Source: Sulfurimonadaceae bacterium
Lineage (GTDB): Bacteria; Campylobacterota; Campylobacteria; Campylobacterales; Sulfurimonadaceae
Length of the DNA: 7,124 nucleotides
Assembly: GCA_026193155.1 (NCBI GenBank)
Contig: JAPHSI010000055.1
Coordinates: 1 to 7,124 of the forward strand
Direction: 5' to 3'
Shown here in pieces: positions 1-5,297 of the stretch. Within the stretch, counting starts at the first letter, position 1, and every line of letters starts with the position of its first letter. A model generated the notes under the pieces. The model ran no database searches, was not told the DNA's origin, and was given only the letters and a program-made list of their open reading frames with translations. The position numbers and the translations under genes were made by a program.

Positions 1-557
1 GGACCGTCACTTCCTAAAGACTGTTTATAACCCGTAACCGCAGATGCCATACATAAAGTCGTATTTCCGTCGTAGTTGTTGGTTTTAAGTCCCAGTTGCA
101 CAAACTTTCCTAGTGTATAAAATTCCTCTGTTAAAAGCTGACCCGTTGAGATAACGCCTACTGCTTTTTCACCGTGTTCTTGTGCTATACGTTTAAACTC
201 AGTAGATACTTTTTTAAATGTCTCATCCCATGAACTCTCTACAAAAGAGGTGTCTTTTTTTATAAGCGGAGTTGTAACTCTCTCTTTAGAGTTTATTAAC
301 TGATGTTCACTCAGACCCTTTGGACAAAGCGTACCTTTGTTTACAGAGTGTTTCGGATTACCTTTTGTATATACGGCTTTTCCATCCTTTACACCTATGT
401 AAAGACCGCATCCGACTCCACAATATCCGCAAGTTGAAAACACCCATTTATCGGGCTTTTTTTCATCGCTTATCATTCCAAACATCGAATCTGGCGACAA
501 CTTATAACGCGCTTCTTTTATATCTAAACCTAAAATATCTTTTATTTTTTTTATCAT
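1..557 (-). CDS. Molybdopterin nitrate-reductase-type catalytic subunit, N-terminal part (cut by left edge)
   Basis: This is the first 185 complete codons of a Mo-bisPGD oxidoreductase of the DMSO reductase superfamily, probably reducing nitrate to nitrite. The N-terminal [4Fe-4S] motif is visible as Cys43, Cys46, Cys50 and Cys78, the last followed by Pro-Lys-Gly. Near the edge, around residues 168-186, is the LCMASAVTGY...GSDGP block. In nitrate reductases of the Nap/NarB/NasC type the Cys of this CMAS motif ligates molybdenum, here Cys169; DmsA-type enzymes use Ser instead. There is no twin-arginine motif or signal peptide in the N-terminus, so the enzyme is expected in the cytoplasm. The ATG lies 4 bases after the stop of the iron-sulfur/anchor gene and has an AGAGG ribosome site at 570-566, so the two genes are co-transcribed. 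The superfamily assignment is firm. Nitrate as substrate is likely but inferred, because the C-terminal two thirds are missing. Confidence 0.88.
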   Translation of the reverse strand, partial: MIKKIKDILGLDIKEARYKLSPDSMFGMISDEKKPDKWVFSTCGYCGVGCGLYIGVKDGKAVYTKGNPKHSVNKGTLCPKGLSEHQLINSKERVTTPLIKKDTSFVESSWDETFKKVSTEFKRIAQEHGEKAVGVISTGQLLTEEFYTLGKFVQLGLKTNNYDGNTTLCMASAVTGYKQSLGSDG

Positions 558-561
558 CTTC

Positions 562-2145
562 TTAACCTCTTTGTTTACCTGCAAAAAATCCACCTGCCAT
601 ACCTAAAGGCACTACAGTCGAATAAAATAAAAATCTGTCGCTTAACTCACTTATAAAGATTAAAAACAGCGAAAAGATCATAGCTGTGGATGCAAAAGCA
701 AATGATGAAGAGCTTAAAAATACTATTGCTAAAAGTGGAAGAAAAACACCTCCAAAAACTATGGATACAAAACGAAAACGTTTTATATTTTTAAAGTTCT
801 CATCGTAGAGTCTAAGAGTTCTTTTTAACTGATACTCGTTTGCACCATCCGAACCAAGTGTTCTGACATCTTCATATGTAAAAAATATTTGTGCAAGTGC
901 ACCCAGCATTGCAAGTGAGATTAAAGGAATTGCAATCTCCAGTATGCCAAAAACTACCGCTACAAGACCAAGCATATTTATACCTATATATGCAACTCCG
1001 AAAAACTTCATATTTGTCGTAACTCTATTCCAAGATGGACGTGCTTTTATACGATAAATCATACTTTGAGCATAGATGCCGTACACTCCAACTATAAAAG
1101 TTGCCAACTCTGCTATAAGCCTTGTACCTTGCGATACTTCTAAAAAGTAAAAACTTACGACTACACCCATCAATGCCGTAAATACGCCAAGTGCTAAAGC
1201 TTCACGTGAGAGCCATGATGTTTTTATATTTTTCATAGCAGTAAACGCCAAAATAGGACGTCCCAGATGCATAGCCGATAGTGGTAATCCCAAAGCTGCA
1301 GGAAATAAAACTAAAAGAGCCATTATCCAGTTTGGTGATTCAAAACCGAATATACTCATAATATCACCCAAAAACAGTGCTAAAAATCCGCCTAAAGATA
1401 TCTGAGTCAATACCGTCATAAACACGAGCGGAAGCTCAGAGTGTGAAGGTTTTAATATATGTTCATCCATCTCTTTCATATCTTGTGGAAGATTATCTGG
1501 CAGTGTATATCTTGTAGTAGAGTTTGTTATAGTAGCATCAGGTAAAAACGGCATATTTGCTTGTTTGTGCATATCTTCATCCAGCCATTTTTGAACATTT
1601 ACAACTTCAATCTCGATTGCACCTGATGGACAAGCCTGAACACAGGCGGGTGTTTGTCCTACATTTAAACGTTCGTGACACATATGACACTTTGTAACTA
1701 TATTTCTCTCTTTATGGAAAGTAGGAACCCCATAAGGGCAATTCCAAGTACAGTATTGACAACCTATACAAGTATCGTCTTCATGAACCACAATTCCTGT
1801 TTTATCTATCTTTATATAAGATTCTGTCGGACAGCCCTTTAAACACTCAGGGTCGATGCAGTGGTTACAGCTCATAGAGTTAAACATCTGTGTAAATACA
1901 GGGAACTCTCCACCTTCCATCTCACCTACTCTTCTCCACTTTATATCTGCAGGGTTATTGTTCTGCTCATTACAAGCAACCTCACAACAACGACAACCTA
2001 CACATGCAGTAGCATCAAAGTGAAAACGGTACTGCTCACCCTCTTGAAGTTTTGGAATATCTATTGAGTAGTTACCGCACTGCATACCAGTATCTGCTTT
2101 GTGCTCTATAAAACTCTCCAAAGGTGTTTGATTATTTTCTTTCAT
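562..2145 (-). CDS. Fused four-cluster ferredoxin subunit and DmsC-type quinol-oxidising membrane anchor
   Basis: This 527-residue protein combines the roles of DmsB and DmsC and should carry electrons from membrane quinol to the molybdoenzyme encoded just downstream. Residues 40-180 hold four Cys groups typical of DmsB/NrfC: C48-C51-C54-C58, C93-C96-C101-C105, C126-C129-C132-C136 and C153-C156-C168-C172, enough for four [4Fe-4S] clusters. A linker (about 180-235) leads to a DmsC-like domain with about eight membrane helices, near 239-260, 273-292, 315-336, 345-362, 383-402, 405-423, 458-478 and 483-500. It contains the family-typical HLGRP and SWLSRE stretches (293-297, 310-315). Arg/Lys-rich loops (295-314, 364-380, 428-458, and the C-terminus) all fall on the side of the N-terminal iron-sulfur domain, which places that domain in the cytoplasm. 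No Tat signal is visible. The start ATG is preceded by GGAA at 2156-2153. Such genes are often annotated as a 4Fe-4S ferredoxin or DmsC family protein. Confidence 0.9.
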   Translation of the reverse strand: MKENNQTPLESFIEHKADTGMQCGNYSIDIPKLQEGEQYRFHFDATACVGCRCCEVACNEQNNNPADIKWRRVGEMEGGEFPVFTQMFNSMSCNHCIDPECLKGCPTESYIKIDKTGIVVHEDDTCIGCQYCTWNCPYGVPTFHKERNIVTKCHMCHERLNVGQTPACVQACPSGAIEIEVVNVQKWLDEDMHKQANMPFLPDATITNSTTRYTLPDNLPQDMKEMDEHILKPSHSELPLVFMTVLTQISLGGFLALFLGDIMSIFGFESPNWIMALLVLFPAALGLPLSAMHLGRPILAFTAMKNIKTSWLSREALALGVFTALMGVVVSFYFLEVSQGTRLIAELATFIVGVYGIYAQSMIYRIKARPSWNRVTTNMKFFGVAYIGINMLGLVAVVFGILEIAIPLISLAMLGALAQIFFTYEDVRTLGSDGANEYQLKRTLRLYDENFKNIKRFRFVSIVFGGVFLPLLAIVFLSSSSFAFASTAMIFSLFLIFISELSDRFLFYSTVVPLGMAGGFFAGKQRG

Positions 2146-2176
2146 AAATATATTCCGTTTTATTAATATGAAAATA

Positions 2177-2185
2177 ATTTTATCA
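2177..2185 (-). promoter_or_regulatory. Candidate extended -10 of the leftward iron-sulfur/molybdoenzyme operon
   Basis: Read on the minus strand this is TGATAAAAT, which fits an extended -10 (TGn followed by TAAAAT, one mismatch to TATAAT). It lies about 32 bases before the ATG at 2145, giving a short leader. The 30-base repeat begins immediately upstream of it, covering the -35 region. In such AT-rich DNA this could be chance. Confidence 0.35.
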
Positions 2186-2188
2186 GCA

Positions 2189-2218
2189 ATTTAATGTAAT
2201 TTTAATATTTAATTGTAT
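2189..2218. repeat. 30-base promoter repeat, copy 1 (upstream of the NO-reductase operon)
   Basis: Identical over 30 bases to 5171-5200, diverging on both sides. It begins ATTTAATGTAATTTTA and ends TTTAATTGTAT. It starts 73 bases before the first base of a TATAAT (2262), exactly as in copy 2. With a start site assumed about 7 bases after the -10, its centre is near -70, a spacing used by class I CRP/FNR-type activators. I cannot identify the protein: the half sites TTAAT and TTTAA are reminiscent of FNR-family sites but are not a clean match. Confidence 0.85.
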
Positions 2219-2259
2219 AAATTTTGTGCAATCTCCTGCATAATTATCTTTAACTAAGC

Positions 2260-2268
2260 TGTATAATT
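2260..2268 (+). promoter_or_regulatory. -10 box (TGTATAATT) for the NO-reductase operon
   Basis: A perfect TATAAT at 2262-2267 within TGTATAATT; the same nine bases occur in the narK promoter at the same offset from the 30-base repeat. There is no TTGACA-like -35 at the usual distance, which is normal for Campylobacterota sigma-70 promoters and for activator-dependent promoters. The expected start site is near 2274, giving a leader of about 44 bases. Confidence 0.65.
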
Positions 2269-2284
2269 GTTTTGTCAAAATATA

Positions 2285-2301
2285 CTTAATGTAAAATTAA
2301 G
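2285..2301. promoter_or_regulatory. 17-base inverted repeat CTTAAT-N5-ATTAAG in the leader, copy 1
   Basis: Perfect 6-base arms separated by GTAAA. It begins 23 bases after the start of the TATAAT, exactly as in copy 2 before narK, and ends just before the ribosome site. Its position, roughly +11 to +27, suits a repressor operator. As RNA the arms would pair only through weak A-U and few G-C pairs, so a DNA site is more likely than an RNA hairpin. The spacing is one base longer than the TTGAT-N4-ATCAA layout of FNR sites, so family membership of the binding protein is open. Confidence 0.6.
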
Positions 2302-2317
2302 ATATTAAGGAGGAGTA

Positions 2318-2926
2318 ATGACAGATTCAGTTGATGTATTGAATGCACTAAAAATCGTATATACAATATATACACTTAGTGTTATTTCACTAATTGGTTG
2401 GTTTGCTTTGGGACTAGTTAATCCAAAAGGTAAACCTCGTATAGTAAAACCATCTACATTTTATGCTTATGTAGGTATTTTAATAACCGTAGGTGTAGCT
2501 ATACATATAGTTACATTTAATAAAATCCCTTGGGTTGAGATAGATTTTAAACGTGATTCTATACAACCAGCAGAGGTTTACAAGATTGAAATGAAAGATC
2601 ATCGTTATATATTTAATGGACAAGATATAAAAGCCGGTGATATTCATATACCTTGTAACGAGTATGTACTTTTTGAAGTAGACTCAAAAGATTTAACATA
2701 CGGATTTGGAATTTTTAGACAAAACAACTCAATGGTTTTACAGATGCAGGTCGTACCGGGCAATAAAAACGACCTTATGTGGAAGTTTCACAAAAACGGT
2801 GTATATCATTTACGCTCAACTGAGTATTCAGGACCCGCGGGAGCTCATATGTATATAAAAGATGTATTTGAAGTAAGCGGATGTAATGAAGACGACAAAT
2901 ATTCACAAAAAGGGGCTGATAAATGA
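2318..2926 (+). CDS. Subunit II of a heme-copper NO-reductase-like complex, cupredoxin fold without CuA ligands
   Basis: This 202-residue protein has two N-terminal membrane helices (about 12-34 and 47-67) and a C-terminal periplasmic domain resembling cytochrome oxidase subunit II. Aligning by eye to the CuA motif, the first His (SxDxxH) is Tyr128. The two Cys of the CSExCG box are Ser167 and Ser171 (STEYSG), the second His is probably His177 (spaced two residues further than usual), and no Met occupies the usual position. A binuclear CuA centre therefore cannot form, as in quinol oxidases such as CyoA, so direct electron entry from cytochrome c through CuA is unlikely. The ATG has a strong AAGGAGGAG ribosome site at 2307-2315. 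The stop overlaps the next start by 4 bases (ATGA), tying it to the catalytic subunit. It may be annotated as cytochrome c oxidase subunit II; that reaction is not supported here. Confidence 0.85.
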   Translation: MTDSVDVLNALKIVYTIYTLSVISLIGWFALGLVNPKGKPRIVKPSTFYAYVGILITVGVAIHIVTFNKIPWVEIDFKRDSIQPAEVYKIEMKDHRYIFNGQDIKAGDIHIPCNEYVLFEVDSKDLTYGFGIFRQNNSMVLQMQVVPGNKNDLMWKFHKNGVYHLRSTEYSGPAGAHMYIKDVFEVSGCNEDDKYSQKGADK

Positions 2927-4572
2927 GTTTTTTTAATACACTTATAAACGGAAATGAAGGCGGTTTAAAAGAGGAGACTCTGACACCCACCCAAAAAGTA
3001 ACTCTACGTGCAGTAATCGTAGGTATTTTATACTATGGGCTATCTGCTTTTGAGGGGATGATGATGCGCGCTCACGCAATAAGTCCACTACCTATGCTTG
3101 ATGATTCTCACTATTTTTCAGTTATGACGGTGCATCCGATAGTTGGGATATTCGGTTCAACCTACTTGGTAGTTTTTGGTGCATTTACATTCTTAGTACC
3201 TTATCTTATGAAAAAACCCTTATATAGTATTAAGTTAGCAAACTATACATGGGGATTTATTGCTATAGGTGCATTGCTTGCTTGGTTAGGTGGTTTTATT
3301 TGGCACTATGCTCCATTATATACGCTTTATTGGCCTCTACCTGTTGACTTTTCTCAGTACGATGCAGTAGGTGGACTTGTATTTATAGTCGGTGTAGCAC
3401 TTGTAATGGTTGGTACACTAGGATTTATTTACAATATCTTTGCTACGGTTTTTTATACTGAAGATGGTCATGAAAAACGTCCTGTTAAACCTTTGCTTAT
3501 ATCTGCACTTGGTATTGACGGTATGTTAAATATTCTATATAAAATGACAGGTCGTGAGCCATATTCTAAAGAACCTGCAGTATCACTTCCTGTTGTTGCA
3601 ATATTTCGCGGTACTATCGATACATTTTTAGATGCACTTGTAATTTTAACTTGTGGTATTTTAATTTTAGTATATATTATCGGTGATTTAAGCGGTGCAA
3701 CTATGGACTATACATCGGTTAATGCTCTTTTATACAAAAACTTTTTTTGGTGGGGACTAGATTTAATCGCTGACGGTCTTGTACTTATCTACATTGCAGG
3801 TTCTTGGTATCTTTTAGCAATGCTTATTACCGGTAAAAAACTTTTTATGCAAAATATAGCTCGTGCAGCACTTCTTTTAGAGTTAATTGTATCATGGGCA
3901 GTATGGTCACACCACCTCTTAGCAGACCAAGGACAGCCAAATATGATGAAGCTTGTGTCTGGTGAGATGGTTACTGCATTTGAGCTTGTAACTCAAGGTA
4001 TTGCCATATTTATTACACTTGTAACACTTTGGAGTGCTAAACCATTAAAGATGTCTAATGAGTTAAAATTTTTACTGGGTGGAATTTTAGGATTTATGTT
4101 AGCCGTTCCTGCAGGAATCATTCAAGCCGATATGGGTCTAAACAGAATTTTACATAATACTCAATGGGTGGCAGGTCCACACTTTCACGTTGCAATTTTA
4201 GTAGGTCTTACAATGACTCTTTACAGTGCTATATATATACTCTGGCCTACACTTACAAACGGTGTAAAACTGTACTCTCAAAAAATGGCAAACTATCACT
4301 TTTGGGCTCACTTAATCGGTGGTATAGGCATGGGAGCATTTATGGGTATGGCTGCTATGGACGGAATGCTTAGAAGAACTCTATATATGGAGGGTGAATA
4401 CCAAACATATATGATCTTAGCCGGTATTTGTGGTTTCTTACTTTTATCTGCATGGGTAGTATTTTTAGTGAACGTTTTAATGAGTGTCGGAGTAAAAGGC
4501 TTGTTAGGAGTTTTTTCAAAGTCAAAAATAGATACTAAAGATTTAGTACCTTCACAAGAGGAAAACAAATAA
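2923..4572 (+). CDS. Heme-copper superfamily catalytic subunit, gNOR-like nitric oxide reductase
   Basis: This 549-residue polytopic membrane protein (about 12-14 helices) most likely reduces NO to N2O. Superfamily ligands are visible: His71 (low-spin heme, helix II), His330-His331 (CuB, helix VII), and His420 and His422 (high-spin and low-spin heme, helix X, GPHFHVA). In helix VI the WWGLDLIADG segment (277-285) has Asp280 where the first CuB His is expected, and Asp284 four residues on, where NorB has its conserved Glu and A-family oxidases have the cross-linked Tyr. Absence of the Tyr argues against O2 reduction. The Asp-for-His swap matches my memory of gNOR, a family reported in Campylobacterota. 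The start overlaps subunit II by ATGA with AGGGGC just before it, and the stop overlaps the next gene by one base. Neighbouring nitrate genes support the NO role; the exact family and donor are inferred. Automatic annotation may call it cbb3-type or cytochrome c oxidase subunit I. Confidence 0.85.
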   Translation: MSFFNTLINGNEGGLKEETLTPTQKVTLRAVIVGILYYGLSAFEGMMMRAHAISPLPMLDDSHYFSVMTVHPIVGIFGSTYLVVFGAFTFLVPYLMKKPLYSIKLANYTWGFIAIGALLAWLGGFIWHYAPLYTLYWPLPVDFSQYDAVGGLVFIVGVALVMVGTLGFIYNIFATVFYTEDGHEKRPVKPLLISALGIDGMLNILYKMTGREPYSKEPAVSLPVVAIFRGTIDTFLDALVILTCGILILVYIIGDLSGATMDYTSVNALLYKNFFWWGLDLIADGLVLIYIAGSWYLLAMLITGKKLFMQNIARAALLLELIVSWAVWSHHLLADQGQPNMMKLVSGEMVTAFELVTQGIAIFITLVTLWSAKPLKMSNELKFLLGGILGFMLAVPAGIIQADMGLNRILHNTQWVAGPHFHVAILVGLTMTLYSAIYILWPTLTNGVKLYSQKMANYHFWAHLIGGIGMGAFMGMAAMDGMLRRTLYMEGEYQTYMILAGICGFLLLSAWVVFLVNVLMSVGVKGLLGVFSKSKIDTKDLVPSQEENK

Positions 4573-5168
4573 TGGTAAATGTTAAAAAAATATCTCATCA
4601 GATTTTAGATGATGGATTATATAACACTATACTATTTGAGATGTGTGAGGAGTTGGATAAAAAAAATCCAACTCCAAGCGAGATAGAAAATCTCTTAACT
4701 TCAAATACTTCATATATAAAAGAGTATAAAGAGATAAACCGTCATAGTGAAATATCAAGTATTCAGATAAAAACATTACTTTCAAAAGCTGAGGATTCAA
4801 CAGATGCAAAAGATAATAAAAAGCTCATCAATGAAAATATTCAACAGCTTAAAAATTTAGAAAATTTTGAAGTAGATTCATCAAATAGTGCTTATTCGAT
4901 TTGGATAGGTAGTGTTGGAGTAATGATACTTTTTATGGCGCATAATGTTATCGCTTTGTTTTCAGAACTTTATACTACTCACTCAATGATGGTGTATGGT
5001 TTATACTCTATTGTATTGGCACTTACATATATAGTTTATAAAAAAATCAAACAAAATCATGAACAACAGCATCTTAGATATCAAAAACTCTATAGCAATA
5101 CAAAAGAGCAAATACAAAAAGGTCTAGAAAAAGATTATTTCACATATAAAGAGTTATATATGAAATAG
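4572..5168 (+). CDS. Small membrane protein of unknown function, third gene of the NO-reductase operon
   Basis: I do not recognise a family for this 198-residue protein. The N-terminal 105 residues are soluble, rich in Lys, Glu and Asn, and probably helical, with coiled-coil character around 45-100. Two membrane helices follow (about 107-131 and 137-157) with only a short connection. The C-terminal 40 residues are again charged and helical. Both soluble ends should lie in the cytoplasm, since Lys/Arg follow the second helix. It has no Cys pairs, His clusters or cofactor motifs. The start overlaps the stop of the catalytic subunit by one base (TAATG) with AGAGGA at 4557-4562, so it is translationally coupled and probably acts with the complex, perhaps in assembly or stability; that is inference only. 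No clear terminator follows it. Confidence 0.75.
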   Translation: MVNVKKISHQILDDGLYNTILFEMCEELDKKNPTPSEIENLLTSNTSYIKEYKEINRHSEISSIQIKTLLSKAEDSTDAKDNKKLINENIQQLKNLENFEVDSSNSAYSIWIGSVGVMILFMAHNVIALFSELYTTHSMMVYGLYSIVLALTYIVYKKIKQNHEQQHLRYQKLYSNTKEQIQKGLEKDYFTYKELYMK

Positions 5169-5170
5169 AT

Positions 5171-5200
5171 ATTTAATGTAATTTTAATATTTAATTGTAT
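5171..5200. repeat. 30-base promoter repeat, copy 2 (upstream of narK)
   Basis: Exact copy of 2189-2218, beginning two bases after the stop of the preceding gene. The start-to-TATAAT distance (73 bases) and the 43 bases between repeat and box match copy 1, although the bases in between differ. This is what a conserved activator site at fixed helical phase would look like rather than a recent long duplication. Confidence 0.85.
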
Positions 5201-5241
5201 GATTTTTATACAACAATGTGTATATATCCTAGTTTATTCAT

Positions 5242-5250
5242 TGTATAATT
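5242..5250 (+). promoter_or_regulatory. -10 box (TGTATAATT) for narK
   Basis: TATAAT at 5244-5249 in the same nine-base context as the NO-reductase promoter. It implies a start near 5256 and a leader of about 42 bases. narK thus has its own promoter although it follows the NO-reductase operon on the same strand; read-through from upstream is also possible, since no strong terminator is seen between them. Confidence 0.65.
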
Positions 5251-5266
5251 TTCCAATAATAATATG

Positions 5267-5283
5267 CTTAATGAAATATTAAG
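5267..5283. promoter_or_regulatory. 17-base inverted repeat CTTAAT-N5-ATTAAG in the leader, copy 2
   Basis: Same arms as 2285-2301 with a different 5-base centre (GAAAT), 23 bases after the start of the TATAAT. Conservation of the arms but not of the centre is the pattern expected for a dimeric regulator's operator. Confidence 0.6.
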
Positions 5284-5297
5284 CTAAAAGGAAAATT

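Larger units (their letters stand above)
2146..2317. promoter_or_regulatory. Divergent control region between the molybdoenzyme operon and the NO-reductase operon
   Basis: This 172-base, very AT-rich gap separates two operons transcribed in opposite directions. It holds the 30-base repeat, a TATAAT box and the inverted repeat listed separately for the rightward operon. It also holds a candidate leftward promoter. No small coding sequence or RNA gene is apparent. Because the 30-base element lies between the two predicted start points, one bound regulator could affect both operons. Confidence 0.7.

Noticed and set aside
320..565. Open frame of 81 codons on the plus strand
   Set aside because: It is antisense to the molybdoenzyme gene, whose protein has clear cluster and molybdenum motifs. 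The frame encodes a low-complexity Leu/Ser/Tyr-rich product with no ribosome site.
1861..2067. Plus-strand open frame opposite the iron-sulfur domain
   Set aside because: The minus strand here encodes the conserved Cys groups; the antisense frame has no recognisable content.
2923..4572. Interpretation as an aa3, cbb3 or other O2-reducing oxidase
   Set aside because: The helix VI CuB His and the cross-linked Tyr are missing, subunit II lacks CuA, no CcoO/CcoP-like cytochrome c subunit is present, and the neighbours are nitrate genes. An oxygen role cannot be wholly excluded.
2923..4572. Interpretation as a NO dismutase (Nod)
   Set aside because: Nod proteins are single-chain qNor relatives with a fused N-terminal cytochrome-like domain; this protein has no such domain and has a separate cupredoxin-type subunit.
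4308..4598. Minus-strand open frame of 96 codons
   Set aside because: It is antisense to the conserved end of the NO-reductase catalytic subunit and the start of the next gene; the product looks like a shadow of membrane-helix codons.
2189..5200. The paired 30-base repeats as ends of a mobile element or recombination sites
   Set aside because: They are direct repeats flanking the NO-reductase operon, but each is part of a longer, equally spaced promoter layout. There is no transposase or integrase, so shared regulation explains them better. Repeat-mediated loss of the operon is conceivable but unsupported.
5169..5297. Search for an intrinsic terminator between the unknown membrane protein and narK
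   Set aside because: No GC-containing stem followed by a T run was found, so no terminator is reported; read-through into narK remains possible.
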